64,000 nucleotides of DNA, from contig NZ_FZOQ01000006.1 of NCBI RefSeq assembly GCF_900188175.1, forward strand, positions 1-64,000, given 5' to 3'. The number at the start of each line of letters is the position of its first letter. Positions within the stretch are counted from its first letter, which is position 1. Made by a program: the position numbers and the translations under genes. Below the pieces are notes generated by a model, which was not told the origin of the DNA, did not search any database, and was given only the letters and a program-made list of their open reading frames with translations. Positions 1 to 9,042 of the stretch are shown here, piece after piece. The stretch is from Pontibacter ummariensis (GTDB lineage Bacteria > Bacteroidota > Bacteroidia > Cytophagales > Hymenobacteraceae).

Positions 1-102
1 GTGCGGGCCGAAGAACGGACCAGTGAGACTGCCCGATCATATGACCGACTGGGGTTGGCCGAGTATGAGGCGATGGAGGCCTTTGTGCGGTGGAAGTTTT
101 AA
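1..102 (+). CDS. C-terminal tail of an unidentified protein (partial)
   Basis: Frame 1 is open from the first base to a TAA at 100-102 and gives 33 residues, ending in an aromatic/basic tail (FVRWKF). The 5' part lies outside the window. A strong hairpin with a T-run follows 20 bases later, as expected for a real gene end. The convergent neighbour is a DeoR-type sugar-metabolism regulator, which hints at a carbohydrate gene, but that is inference only. I do not recognise the family from so short a piece. Confidence 0.55.
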   Translation: MRAEERTSETARSYDRLGLAEYEAMEAFVRWKF

Positions 103-121
103 CAACGCATTGACAGGTAGT

Positions 122-157
122 AAAAAGGGGGCGTTTCTGTTGAAACGCCCCCTTTTT
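122..157. terminator. Bidirectional intrinsic terminator
   Basis: Perfect 16-bp inverted repeat (122-137 with 142-157) around a 4-base loop. The arms begin with A-run and end with T-run, so either strand gives a GC-rich stem followed by U residues. It sits between the convergent partial gene and the DeoR gene and can serve both. Confidence 0.9.
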
Positions 158-202
158 ATTTTGCCTCAATGTAAGAGCAAAGAGAGTGCAGGCTATACCG
201 GG

Positions 203-946
203 TTAAAGCACCGTGACTACTTTGGCGTATTCCCTTAAAGCAGGACTGGATGGTTCCACGTCCGTTACCATGTAGTGTACTGCGTTTAAGTTGCAGACTT
301 TCATGTTCTGCACAGAATCCAGTTTTTCAGCGATGCCCATGATCGCTATTTTCTTGGCTGATTTGATCATGGCCTTTTTTACCTGTACCACTTCCCAATC
401 TGAATCTGTTACCCCCTCCGAAAGAGAGAGGCCGTTCGTGCCCAGAATACAGAGATCTACCCGGATCTCCGAGAGCTGGTTGATGACCTGGGCACCAAAA
501 CTAATGTGCGAGTTCTTTGATAGTTGCCCGCCGATCAGGATAACTGTTACGTTAGGGTGTTCGGCCAATTCCAGGGCCACAAGTGGACTTACCGTAAAGA
601 TAGTACACTTGAGGCTTTCCGGTACCATGCGGGCCACCTCAATCATGGTCGTGCCACCGCCAACCAGCAGCACCATCTCGTCCTGAACCAGCTGAAGTAC
701 TTTTCGGGCTATTTCTTTCTTGGCTTCCTTGGCGTATGTCTCGCTCTCCTGAAAGGGGTAATGAAAGGACTTGGACAAGGCCCCGCCGTGTACTTTTAAA
801 ATCTTACCGGCCTCGGCCAACTCATGTAAGTCTCTCCTGATGGTATCTTCAGAAACATTAAGCTGAGCGCTCAGGTCTGATGAAAGGACTTTGTTGTGCA
901 GGTTTATTTGCTTAATGATAAAAGCCTGCCGTTCTTCCTTTAGCAT
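203..946 (-). CDS. DeoR/GlpR family transcriptional regulator
   Basis: 247 residues, the usual length for the DeoR family. Residues 1-56 form the winged helix-turn-helix with the family hallmark (VSEDTIRRDLHEL, then a GK..KVHGGA wing). Residues ~75-235 form the DeoRC sugar-phosphate-sensing domain, with a glycine-rich GGGTT motif near residue 96 and an LGTNGLS motif near 168. Members normally repress carbohydrate-catabolic operons and are released by a phosphorylated sugar. The effector here is unknown; the partial gene converging on it may belong to the same pathway. The start is the first ATG before the HTH. It is divergent from the hydrolase gene at 1203. Confidence 0.93.
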   Translation of the reverse strand: MLKEERQAFIIKQINLHNKVLSSDLSAQLNVSEDTIRRDLHELAEAGKILKVHGGALSKSFHYPFQESETYAKEAKKEIARKVLQLVQDEMVLLVGGGTTMIEVARMVPESLKCTIFTVSPLVALELAEHPNVTVILIGGQLSKNSHISFGAQVINQLSEIRVDLCILGTNGLSLSEGVTDSDWEVVQVKKAMIKSAKKIAIMGIAEKLDSVQNMKVCNLNAVHYMVTDVEPSSPALREYAKVVTVL

Positions 947-1202
947 TCCGTTAATTAGTCAAGTGTTTTCAAATATACTTGAATTTGAATTAAAGTAGGG
1001 CGGGCTTTTGTAAAAGAAACACAGCTGAGAGCCAAAAGCTGTACGGAAGAAGCAGGAAGCTGTGCTGGCCCAGAGCAAAGAAAGGGAGTATGAAAGGCGT
1101 TGGATGATTATGCATCACAGTAGCTCTTGCCAGGAGCAAGGGGCGCTGTTAAGTAAGTTTATAATTCTATATATTAGGGAGCCACTATCAACAGATGTAT
1201 AC

Positions 1203-2447
1203 ATGAAACTTCCCTTACTGCTAGCTGCTTGCTGTCTTATCGGTTCGGCCTTTGCTACTGTTAACGCTCAGACAAAAGGTGACCGCTGGTTAGAGGACCT
1301 GTTGCGGTCCCAAGGATCGCCGCTTCTACAGCAGGTGCTCAATCAGCCGGATACCTTCCAGTACCAGATCATTTATACCGAAATTAACCGTGATAAGCAC
1401 AACCGGCCTCACTTTAAGCATCACTATTTTAACGTCGACCGCAACAGGTACCACAATCCTGCTTCTACGGTGAAGTTGCCCACAGCCCTCATGGCTTTGG
1501 AGAAGCTCAATACGCTACAGCTAAAAGGAGTGGACAAGTTCACGGCCATGCTCACAGACAGTGCCTTTAGCAAGCAAACTGCTGTGGTATCCGATTCAAC
1601 GGCTGAAAACGGTTTACCTTCCATTGCCCATTATATCAAGAAAGTGTTCCTGGTAAGTGATAACGATGCCTACAACCGTTTGTATGAATGGGTGGGGCAG
1701 CAAACGCTGAACGAGGGGCTGTGGCAGAAAGGCTATAAGGACGTGCGCATTACCCGTCGTTTTACCCCAATGTCGGAAGAGGAGAACCGCTGGACAAACC
1801 CAGTCCGTTTTATGCAGCAGGATAAAGTACTGTATGCGCAGGCTGCCGTTCGAAGCAACGCAAACTTCGACTTCAGTAAAACCATTCATGTTGGCAAGGC
1901 ACATTATAATTGGGACGATGAACTGATTCATGAGCCGATTGACTTTACGACTCATAACCAGCTGCCCCTGCAGGACTTACAGCAGCTATTGCAGTCTGTG
2001 ATGTTTCCGGAGTCAGTGCCAGCCAAAAAGCGCTTTAACCTAAGCCATGAAGATTACACGTTCCTCTATGAGTACATGGCCAAGCTCCCCTTTGAGAGCG
2101 ACTACCCGTCCTACGATACCAATGAGTTCTTCGACAGCTATACAAAGTTCTTCATGTTCCGGGCGGACAAAAGCAAGATACCGGACTACATGCGGGTATT
2201 CAACAAAACGGGTTGGTCCTATGGCTTCCTGACAGACGCTTCTTATGTGGTTGATTTTAAGAACAAGGTGGAGTATATGCTGTCAGCCGTGATCTACGTG
2301 AACAGCGACGGGGTGCTGAACGACAACAAGTACGAGTACGAGGAAGTTGGGTATCCTTTCTTTAAAGAGGTAGGGCAGATCATTTACGACCATGAACTGA
2401 AACGAGAAAGGAAGTACAGCCCTGATTTAAGTAAGTTCAAGCAGTAG
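1203..2447 (+). CDS. Secreted class A beta-lactamase-fold serine hydrolase
   Basis: 414 residues. I place the start at the ATG at 1203, not at the upstream in-frame start at 1062, because 1203 gives a clean signal peptide (MKLPLLLAACCLIGSAFA, cleaved near VNAQ). The three landmarks of serine beta-lactamases and penicillin-binding enzymes are visible: STVK (nucleophile Ser88, Lys91), SDN at 152-154 and KTG at 335-337. It is longer than typical class A beta-lactamases (about 290 residues), mainly through an insert between SDN and KTG. It could act on beta-lactams, on cell-wall peptides or on another ester or amide. Function beyond a periplasmic serine acyl hydrolase is not established. Confidence 0.85.
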   Translation: MKLPLLLAACCLIGSAFATVNAQTKGDRWLEDLLRSQGSPLLQQVLNQPDTFQYQIIYTEINRDKHNRPHFKHHYFNVDRNRYHNPASTVKLPTALMALEKLNTLQLKGVDKFTAMLTDSAFSKQTAVVSDSTAENGLPSIAHYIKKVFLVSDNDAYNRLYEWVGQQTLNEGLWQKGYKDVRITRRFTPMSEEENRWTNPVRFMQQDKVLYAQAAVRSNANFDFSKTIHVGKAHYNWDDELIHEPIDFTTHNQLPLQDLQQLLQSVMFPESVPAKKRFNLSHEDYTFLYEYMAKLPFESDYPSYDTNEFFDSYTKFFMFRADKSKIPDYMRVFNKTGWSYGFLTDASYVVDFKNKVEYMLSAVIYVNSDGVLNDNKYEYEEVGYPFFKEVGQIIYDHELKRERKYSPDLSKFKQ

Positions 2448-2751
2448 CATAAACCTTTGTTCTTTGTTTGCATTGCAGGCAGTGTTAGACTCTAGTCTTT
2501 GAAGAACTGGCGGCCTCATATCCAGCCTTATCAAGGAGATAAGGAGGCCTAGCCGGCGAGGCGAGCAGAGAGCCAGGGGCTGTGAAACGCAGATGAGGAA
2601 AGAATTGGATAAGCGTGTACCAGTTTTCCAATTGCTCCATAGCGTGGAACTTCTTTAACATCACTCTGATATTAGGAACCAAGGTTCTTAAAATTCTCTT
2701 TCACAATTTGAAAATTCATTATCTTCAAAGCTTCACCCAAACACAAGACAC
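2448..2751. other. Intergenic region, no gene recognised
   Basis: About 300 bases between the serine hydrolase and the amidohydrolase. The only open frame is a 65-codon reverse-strand one with no recognisable features. The last ~80 bases are AT-rich and probably hold the amidohydrolase promoter, but I see no convincing pair of boxes. Confidence 0.5.
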
Positions 2752-4089
2752 ATGAGTAAGAACTATACTTTAGCCAAGCGTACCCTGCTTTCTGCGCTTG
2801 GATTCGGATTACTGACTGTGCCTGCACTGGCTCAGAACAGCAAGCAGTTAGCGAAAGTCAGCGCCCTGGCCGATAAAGTGGAGCCCAAGGTAATAGAGTG
2901 GCGCCGTGATTTCCACGAGCATCCGGAACTGGGCAACCAGGAGAAAGAAACAGCAGCCAAAATAGCCGCACACCTTAAAAAGCTGGGTATGGAGGTAGAA
3001 ACGGGTGTCGCTAAAACGGGCGTGGTTGGCGTGCTGAAAGGCGGTAAACCGGGACCTGTCGTGGCATTACGCGCGGACATCGACGGCTTGCCTGTAACCG
3101 AGCGTACCGATATACCTTTTGCCTCGAAGGCGAAAGGCGTTTATAATGGCCAGGAGGTAGGCGTGATGCATGCCTGCGGTCACGACACGCATATTGCCAT
3201 GCTGATGGGGGCAGCCGAAGTGCTGGCCAGCATGAAGAAGGACTTGCCTGGGACTGTCAAGTTTATCTTCCAGCCAGCCGAGGAGGGATCGCCGGTAGGC
3301 GAGGAGGGTGGTGCCAAGCTGATGGTGAAGGAAGGGGTGCTGGAAAAAGGCCCCAAGCCGGAGGTGATCTTCGGCCTGCACATCAACTCGCAGACAGAGG
3401 TTGGCCAAATCAAGTACCGCCCGGGGGGGACTATGGCCAGTGCGGATATTTTCCGCATTAAGGTAAACGGCAAGCAGGTACACGGGGCTTATCCCTGGAA
3501 CGGGGTCGACCCGATCGTAACCTCCGCACAGATCATCAATGGTCTGCAGACGATCATCAGCCGCCAGACAGAGCTCTTGGAAGACGCAGCTGTTGTGACA
3601 GTTGGTATGATCCACGGTGGGGTGCGTAACAACATTATCCCGGAAGAGGTGCACCTGGAGGGAACGATCCGCACACTGAACACGGACATGCAGCAGAAGA
3701 TACACGAGAAGATACGCCTGACGGCCACGAAGATTGCGGAGAGCGCCGGGGCTACTGCAGAAGTGTCGTTCATTCCGCAAACGCCTGTCACTTACAATGA
3801 TCCAGCCCTAACGCAGAAGATGCTGCCTACGCTGCAAGCCACAGCTGGTAAGGAGAACGTGATCCTGACCAAAGCCGTGACAGGTGCCGAGGACTTTGCC
3901 TTCTTCCAGGAGAAGATTCCGGGGCTGTACGTGTTTGTAGGTGGTATGCCGAAAGGGCAAGACCCTGCTACGGCAGCACCCCACCACACGCCTGACTTCT
4001 TTATAGACGAAAGTGGCCTGAAGCTAGGCGTGAAAACGCTTACTAACCTGACGCTGGACTACATGAACAGCAAAGGCAAGAGCTCGTAA
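2752..4089 (+). CDS. M20 family metallopeptidase / amidohydrolase (hippurate or N-acyl-amino-acid hydrolase type), exported
   Basis: 445 residues with an N-terminal signal peptide ending near PALAQN (~residue 28). Metal-binding landmarks of the M20D amidohydrolases are present: CGHDTH (Cys142, His144, Asp146), EEG with Glu177-Glu178, His210 in the LHIN segment, and a late TGAEDFAFF segment carrying the last ligand region. The family hydrolyses N-acyl or N-aminoacyl bonds with two Mn or Zn ions. The signal peptide places it in the periplasm, so it may process imported peptides or conjugates. Substrate unknown. It ends 15 bases before a strong hairpin shared with the convergent T9SS protein gene. 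Confidence 0.92.
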   Translation: MSKNYTLAKRTLLSALGFGLLTVPALAQNSKQLAKVSALADKVEPKVIEWRRDFHEHPELGNQEKETAAKIAAHLKKLGMEVETGVAKTGVVGVLKGGKPGPVVALRADIDGLPVTERTDIPFASKAKGVYNGQEVGVMHACGHDTHIAMLMGAAEVLASMKKDLPGTVKFIFQPAEEGSPVGEEGGAKLMVKEGVLEKGPKPEVIFGLHINSQTEVGQIKYRPGGTMASADIFRIKVNGKQVHGAYPWNGVDPIVTSAQIINGLQTIISRQTELLEDAAVVTVGMIHGGVRNNIIPEEVHLEGTIRTLNTDMQQKIHEKIRLTATKIAESAGATAEVSFIPQTPVTYNDPALTQKMLPTLQATAGKENVILTKAVTGAEDFAFFQEKIPGLYVFVGGMPKGQDPATAAPHHTPDFFIDESGLKLGVKTLTNLTLDYMNSKGKSS

Positions 4090-4104
4090 GCATAACACTA
4101 CCAA

Positions 4105-4141
4105 AACAACAAAGGCAGCCATTTCGGCTGCCTTTGTTGTT
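4105..4141. terminator. Bidirectional intrinsic terminator
   Basis: Perfect 16-bp inverted repeat (4105-4120 with 4126-4141), loop of 5 bases, rich in A on the left arm and T on the right. The right arm ends on the first base of the stop codon of the convergent gene at 4141-5541. Confidence 0.88.
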
Positions 4142-5541
4142 TAGTGTACGACTAGTCGGCCGCTGCCTATAGGTTTTTGGCGGCTGCTAATGGTATAAAA
4201 GTATAAACCGCTGGACATTTTGGGAGATTTGTTTATCGTGTTTTTCCCCGGCTTTAAGGTGAGGGAGCCGACTGCTTTTCCGGTTGCGTTGTACAGTTGC
4301 AGATGCATCGCAGGCATTTCCGGAGCTTCTATCACAAACCTATTAGTGGCAGGATTGGGATATAGTGTAAAACCTGCTTTCGTCAGTTCATCTTCAGCTG
4401 CTGTGGGGAGCTGCTCCCCTACATAAACATAGGTAAAGCCCCAATCGAATTCGAGATAGGAGCTAGAAACCTCTCCAAAAGATATTTCTCCAGCTCTGCC
4501 CCGCACCCCTATCAGGTAAGGCTCCTGACGTTGCAGTTCAGAGGTAGGGGTAAAGGTGAGGGTAACGGCCAAACCCTCGGTTGTGTCTCGCACAGCAAGT
4601 GTAGTGTTGGGTAGGTTTAAAGTGTCTAGCTCACCATATTGCCGGGCACTTAGCGGTAGGTCATGGTCAGGACTGTTGCGTAGGAGATATTCTAGCTTAA
4701 GAGGCTGGTTGGGCCGCGCCAGCACAGAGCCGTCATTTTGACTCAAGTTGAGGCGGTCTCTGTTCAGAAGTGTTAGCTCTGGTTGACGGCTACGCTCCGT
4801 TACGTTAAGAGTCATATCCACAACCATAGAGCCTAATACCTTATCCCCACGCCACTCCGTTACAAGCAGAGCAACAATATAGGGTCCTTTAATACTAGGA
4901 TTATCCCATTGCAACTCCCCAAACTTGTCTACTCTAAGCCCTTGGGGGAATTGGTAACCTGGCAGGTAACTTACAACTCCTTCTTGTGTTTTATGCTTCG
5001 GCGGTACTAGGTCGTATGTCAATCGGTCGCCATCGGCATCGTAGGCTAATAAGTTATACGTCATTGGTTCTCCTGTATAAGCCTCAAGAATGGGGATGCC
5101 AGCTAGCTTAACTCCGTTCTTGTTTTCCGTCAAAGCTTCTACTTTTACCTTAGTGTATATGTACATGGACTGCGTTTCAACATCTTCCGGTGAGTTGATA
5201 ACACCAGAATTACGGTTAATTCCACTCCAGGAAACAGTATAGTTACCAGGGCTGGAGTAGATGTAGCTCCAGGTAAAGGTTTCTCTGTCATACAGCTGAC
5301 TGTAGCGTGTAACCTTACGGTTAGAAATATCCAACGTGTTCCCATCACCCATCTGAACACTTACAACCGGATCATCAGCACTAGATCTCATGTCGGTATA
5401 GAGTGTTAAGACGAAGTTAAACTGACGCGGATTTTGTGCATCAACTGTATAGCTGATGTAGCCACTGTATAGGTGCAAGGCCTCTACGAACAGTGGTTGT
5501 AACAGTAGAACTAACATGCTGATAATGAGTTTTGTCTTCAT
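4141..5541 (-). CDS. Secreted protein with T9SS type A C-terminal sorting domain
   Basis: 466 residues. A signal peptide covers residues 1-~21. The N-terminal ~130 residues have a beta-sandwich, PKD-like pattern (GDG near residue 64, SSPGNYTVSW near 96), followed by an Ig or cadherin-like segment (YDADGDRLTYDL near 168). The last ~75 residues are a typical type IX secretion sorting domain: LYPNPATN start, a hydrophobic strand, NATGK, and SGLYFYTI..GRLVV at the end. Such proteins are exported across the outer membrane by the T9SS and often anchored on the surface. The passenger function is unknown; no enzyme motif is seen. A wide divergent region separates it from the nucleotidase pair. Confidence 0.85.
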   Translation of the reverse strand: MKTKLIISMLVLLLQPLFVEALHLYSGYISYTVDAQNPRQFNFVLTLYTDMRSSADDPVVSVQMGDGNTLDISNRKVTRYSQLYDRETFTWSYIYSSPGNYTVSWSGINRNSGVINSPEDVETQSMYIYTKVKVEALTENKNGVKLAGIPILEAYTGEPMTYNLLAYDADGDRLTYDLVPPKHKTQEGVVSYLPGYQFPQGLRVDKFGELQWDNPSIKGPYIVALLVTEWRGDKVLGSMVVDMTLNVTERSRQPELTLLNRDRLNLSQNDGSVLARPNQPLKLEYLLRNSPDHDLPLSARQYGELDTLNLPNTTLAVRDTTEGLAVTLTFTPTSELQRQEPYLIGVRGRAGEISFGEVSSSYLEFDWGFTYVYVGEQLPTAAEDELTKAGFTLYPNPATNRFVIEAPEMPAMHLQLYNATGKAVGSLTLKPGKNTINKSPKMSSGLYFYTISSRQKPIGSGRLVVH

Positions 5542-5725
5542 GGGCAGGAGGGTAAAGTGTCTCAGACATAATATACATATAACTAATATGATTTGTTAAT
5601 ATATTTATATGTAAAATGGGTTCTACTTATACTGCTGCGTAAGAAGTGAATTTTGTGTAGAACCTAAGCCCTTGGGTTAATGTTGCAGAGGCAGACTACT
5701 TGATGTTGGAACCTCATTAACCAGA

Positions 5726-6481
5726 ATGACCCGATATTTTTCTAAAAGTATTAGCGCTTTATTACTTCTCCTTAGCCTTGCCTCCTGTCAGCGCGCCTGG
5801 GTAGCTTCCCCCAATCTGGAAACGACAGATGTACCCGTTGAAAAAACGATTGTTCCGGATCCGGAACTGGAGGCCCGGATAGCGCCTTACCGGGAGCAGG
5901 TAACCGAAAAGATGGCTGAGATTATTGGTAGAGCGCCTGTAGAACTGGGCACGGCGGACTACCAGTCGCCACTGGGTAATTTCGTGGTAGACCTGATGCT
6001 GGCACAGGCGCGCGAGCGCTACGAGGGGGAGATTGACATGGCCACCACCACGAACGGAGGTTTGCGAATTCCCATCCCGATGGGTTACGTGGAAATGGGG
6101 ACAATTTTTGAGTTGATGCCCTTCGAGAACGAACTGGTGGTGCTGACACTGGATGGCCATACGGTGAAAGCTTTTTTCGATGTGGCCGCCGAAGCCAAGT
6201 ATGCCCCTGTTGCCAACGCCACCTATACCGTGAAAGATGGCAAGGCAATGGACATCAGGATTGGCGAAGAGCCGCTGAAGCTAGACCAGAACTATACCCT
6301 TGTTACCTCTGATTACCTGGCCGGAGGCGGGGATAACCTGAGTATGTTTAAAAACGCGCTAAAGACGGAGAAGGTGGGCCTGATGATGCGGGATGCCATC
6401 ATAGAGCAGATCCGGGAGCTAACCGCCAAAGGGCAGGCTATTGGCGCAGACACGACCATGCGCGTGACCGTCCTTCCATAA
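5726..6481 (+). CDS. Lipoprotein with 5'-nucleotidase C-terminal (substrate-specificity) domain
   Basis: 251 residues. A lipoprotein signal with lipobox LASC puts the acylated Cys near residue 22. Residues ~55-215 match the 5'-nucleotidase C-terminal domain: LGNFVVDLM near 90, TNGG near 109, and a YLAGGGDN motif near 200 that in UshA-type enzymes stacks on the nucleobase. The catalytic metallophosphatase domain is missing and is encoded by the next gene, 9 bases downstream. The two products together correspond to one UshA-like enzyme, so they probably act as a pair in the periplasm on nucleotides or nucleotide sugars. Confidence 0.88.
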   Translation: MTRYFSKSISALLLLLSLASCQRAWVASPNLETTDVPVEKTIVPDPELEARIAPYREQVTEKMAEIIGRAPVELGTADYQSPLGNFVVDLMLAQARERYEGEIDMATTTNGGLRIPIPMGYVEMGTIFELMPFENELVVLTLDGHTVKAFFDVAAEAKYAPVANATYTVKDGKAMDIRIGEEPLKLDQNYTLVTSDYLAGGGDNLSMFKNALKTEKVGLMMRDAIIEQIRELTAKGQAIGADTTMRVTVLP

Positions 6482-6490
6482 GAAAACCAA

Positions 6491-7423
6491 ATGAACAGAA
6501 GAGATTTCCTTAGAACAACGGCAGTAGGGGCGGCAGGGCTTAGCCTGGTGGGCTTGCCTTTTTCTGCAGAGGCCGCTCAAAGCATAAACCTGACGATTTT
6601 GCACACCAATGACCAGCACTCACGCATCGAGCCCTTCCCGGATGATGGGCGCAAGTACGGCGGCATGGGGGGCATGTCGCGGCGGGCCACATTGGTAGAG
6701 CAGATCCGGAAAGAGGAGCCCAATGTGCTTTTGCTTGATGCCGGGGACATCTGGCAGGGCACGCCTTACTTCAACTTCTTTAACGGAGAGCTGGAGTTTA
6801 AGCTGATGAGCGACATGAAGTACGATGCGGCCACCCTCGGAAACCATGACTTCGATAACGGACTTATTGGTTTGGAGCGCCAGTTGCCACATGCCCGGTT
6901 CCCCTTCCTGATCGCCAACTACGATTTCTCTGATACCATTCTGAAGGGGCGCTTTCAGCCCTACAAGGTTTTTGAGAAGCAGGGCCTGCGCATAGGGATG
7001 TTTGGCCTGGGCATAGAGCTGGAGGGACTGGTGAGCAAGAACAACTTTGGGGAGACAGTTTACCAGGATCCGGTAGCCGTGGCGCGGGAAATGGTACAGG
7101 AGTTACGGCAGCAACAAAAATGTCACTTAATTATTTGCCTTTCGCACTTGGGCTATAGTTATCAGGAAGAAAAAATTGATGATATTAAGCTAGCAAAACA
7201 GGTAGCAGGAATTGACCTGATTTTAGGTGGGCACACCCATACCTTTTTAGAGCTGCCGGAGCTTATCCGGCATGCCAGCGGCCATGAAACCCTGATAAAT
7301 CAGGTGGGGTGGTCAGGCCTGTTTTTAGGCCGTATAGACTTCTCATTCAATAAAAACTCAAAGCGAAGAACAGATATGAGAACCGCACTTTTGCCGGTAA
7401 ACAGACCTGTAACATCTTCGTGA
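6491..7423 (+). CDS. Metallophosphatase (5'-nucleotidase N-terminal catalytic domain), Tat-exported
   Basis: 310 residues. The N-terminus has a twin-arginine export signal (MNRRDFLRTTAVGAAG...). The calcineurin-like metal-binding motifs are present: HTNDQHS near residue 40, DAGDIWQG near 83, GNHDFDNG near 117, and GGHTHT near 248. This is the catalytic half of a UshA-like 5'-nucleotidase or 2',3'-cyclic phosphodiesterase without the C-terminal substrate domain, which lies in the preceding gene. Export by Tat suggests folding and metal loading in the cytoplasm. The 9-base gap and shared orientation support an operon. Confidence 0.92.
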   Translation: MNRRDFLRTTAVGAAGLSLVGLPFSAEAAQSINLTILHTNDQHSRIEPFPDDGRKYGGMGGMSRRATLVEQIRKEEPNVLLLDAGDIWQGTPYFNFFNGELEFKLMSDMKYDAATLGNHDFDNGLIGLERQLPHARFPFLIANYDFSDTILKGRFQPYKVFEKQGLRIGMFGLGIELEGLVSKNNFGETVYQDPVAVAREMVQELRQQQKCHLIICLSHLGYSYQEEKIDDIKLAKQVAGIDLILGGHTHTFLELPELIRHASGHETLINQVGWSGLFLGRIDFSFNKNSKRRTDMRTALLPVNRPVTSS

Positions 7424-7434
7424 AAAAATAATTT

Positions 7435-7462
7435 TTTGTTTACAGATATTTAATCAAATTTG
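7435..7462 (+). promoter_or_regulatory. Candidate dnaA promoter
   Basis: A -33-like TTTG at 7435-7438 and CAAATTTG at 7455-7462 (7 of 8 to TAnnTTTG), spacer 16, slightly short. It lies about 70 bases before the dnaA ATG. I see no TTATCCACA-type DnaA boxes in this gap. Confidence 0.3.
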
Positions 7463-7530
7463 TAACCCGCCTGCCGATAAAGGAGAGGTTTGTTTCACCA
7501 AACGAATCTTAATGAGCTTTGGAAAATTGG

Positions 7531-8955
7531 ATGATCAAAGACTGTTCAACTGTATGGAGTAACTGCCTGCAGGTTATAAAGGACAATATTGGCGAACAGA
7601 GTTATAAGACTTGGTTCGAGCCAATAAAGCCTATATCCCTGCGCGACAGCGTACTGACCATACAAGTGCCCAGCCAGTTCTTTTACGAATGGCTGGAGGA
7701 GCACTATGTGCAGCTCTTAAAAAAGGTCATCTACCAGGAATTGGGGAGTGAGGGGCGCCTCGAGTACTCTATTATTGTAGACCGCGGCAACGAGGTAAAC
7801 AAGCCGCAGACGGTTAATATCCCTACAAAGAAAATACCCGCTGCGGTTGTTAACTCTTATAAGCCCGAGCAGAGCTTTATTAAGAGCCCTTTCGAGTCGA
7901 AGACCATCGACCGCAACTTCCTGAATTCGCAGCTGAACCCGGCTTATACCTTCGAGAACTATATTGAGGGAGACTGTAACCGCCTGGCCCGCTCGGCTGG
8001 TTTTGCGGTGGCCAACAAGCCCGGTACCACCTCCTTTAATCCTTTAATGGTATACGGTGGGGTAGGACTGGGAAAAACGCACCTGGTGCAGGCCATCGGC
8101 AACCACATCAAAAACAGCGACCCGGAGAAGTTCGTGCTGTACGTTTCCTCCGAGAAATTCGTGAACCAGTTCATTGAATCGGTGCGGACGAATAATGTGC
8201 AGGACTTCGCTAACTTTTACCTGCTGGTGGACATCCTGATCATTGACGACGTGCAGTTCCTGAGCGGAAAGGATAAAACGCAGGAGATGTTTTTCCACAT
8301 CTTCAACCACCTGCACCAGTCCGGCAAGCAGATCGTGATGACCTCTGACTGTCCGCCACGCGACCTCAAGGGCCTGGAAGAGCGTTTGCTGTCCCGCTTT
8401 AAGTGGGGTCTGACAGCCGACCTGCAGAGCCCGGACTTTGAAACGCGTATGGCCATCATCCAGAAGAAGATGCAAAGCGATGGCATCGATATCCCGGACA
8501 ACGTGGTGGAGTACCTGGCCTACAGCGTGGATACCAACGTGCGTGAACTGGAGGGCGTGTTGATCTCTTTGATTGCGCAGTCATCGCTCAACCGCAAGGA
8601 AATTGATTTGGAGCTTGCCAAGCAGGCCCTGAAGCATATCATAGAGGATGTAGAAACAGAGGTAAACCTCGACTTCATCCAGAAAACCGTGGCCGAGTAC
8701 TTCCAGGTAAGCCTGGACTCGCTGAAGGCCAAAACGCGCAAGAAAGAGATTGTGACGGCGCGCCAGGTTGCGATGTATTTTGCCAAAGAGTTTACCAGCC
8801 ATTCCCTCAAGTCTATCGGTTACCATTTTGGTGGCCGTGACCACAGTACAGTTATTCACTCTGTACAAACGGTGTCTGACCTCATAGATACCGATAAGAA
8901 GTTTAAAGTAAGTATTCAGGAGTTACAGAAGAAGTTTAAATCTAAGGCAGGCTAA
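7531..8955 (+). CDS. dnaA: Chromosomal replication initiator protein DnaA
   Basis: 474 residues from the ATG at 7531. An in-frame TTG at 7519 would add four residues, but MIKDC..VWSNCL is the usual start of Bacteroidota DnaA. Domain I (helicase loading) is residues 1-~80, followed by a variable linker. The AAA+ domain III begins near 130, with Walker A GGVGLGKT ending at Lys182-Thr183 and Walker B Asp239-Asp240. Domain IV carries the DnaA-box signature GGRDHST at 434-440. It initiates chromosome replication by binding and melting oriC. No dnaN or other replication genes are adjacent, and I see no DnaA-box cluster on either side, so oriC is probably elsewhere. Confidence 0.97.
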   Translation: MIKDCSTVWSNCLQVIKDNIGEQSYKTWFEPIKPISLRDSVLTIQVPSQFFYEWLEEHYVQLLKKVIYQELGSEGRLEYSIIVDRGNEVNKPQTVNIPTKKIPAAVVNSYKPEQSFIKSPFESKTIDRNFLNSQLNPAYTFENYIEGDCNRLARSAGFAVANKPGTTSFNPLMVYGGVGLGKTHLVQAIGNHIKNSDPEKFVLYVSSEKFVNQFIESVRTNNVQDFANFYLLVDILIIDDVQFLSGKDKTQEMFFHIFNHLHQSGKQIVMTSDCPPRDLKGLEERLLSRFKWGLTADLQSPDFETRMAIIQKKMQSDGIDIPDNVVEYLAYSVDTNVRELEGVLISLIAQSSLNRKEIDLELAKQALKHIIEDVETEVNLDFIQKTVAEYFQVSLDSLKAKTRKKEIVTARQVAMYFAKEFTSHSLKSIGYHFGGRDHSTVIHSVQTVSDLIDTDKKFKVSIQELQKKFKSKAG

Positions 8956-8977
8956 GCAGCCTTTAGATGTATAGCAT

Positions 8978-9023
8978 AAAAAAGCGGAGGCGGTACTTGT
9001 ACAAGTACCGCCTCCGCTTTTTT
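8978..9023. terminator. Bidirectional terminator: 46-bp perfect palindrome
   Basis: 8978-9000 is the exact reverse complement of 9001-9023 with no spacer. The ends are A6 and T6 runs (longer on the right), so each strand can form a GC-rich stem plus U-tract. It sits between convergent dnaA and the gene at 9043. Confidence 0.9.
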
Positions 9024-9042
9024 TATAATGTTCTTAAGCTAA

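Noticed and set aside
1062..1202. N-terminal extension of the serine hydrolase
   Set aside because: It precedes a perfect signal peptide starting at 1203, so initiation at 1062 would bury the signal.
3067..3780. Reverse-strand open frame of 237 codons inside the M20 gene
   Set aside because: Shadow of the amidohydrolase; no recognisable features.
7424..7530. Replication origin beside dnaA
   Set aside because: No TTATCCACA-like boxes or AT-rich unwinding repeats are visible in the short upstream gap or just downstream of dnaA.
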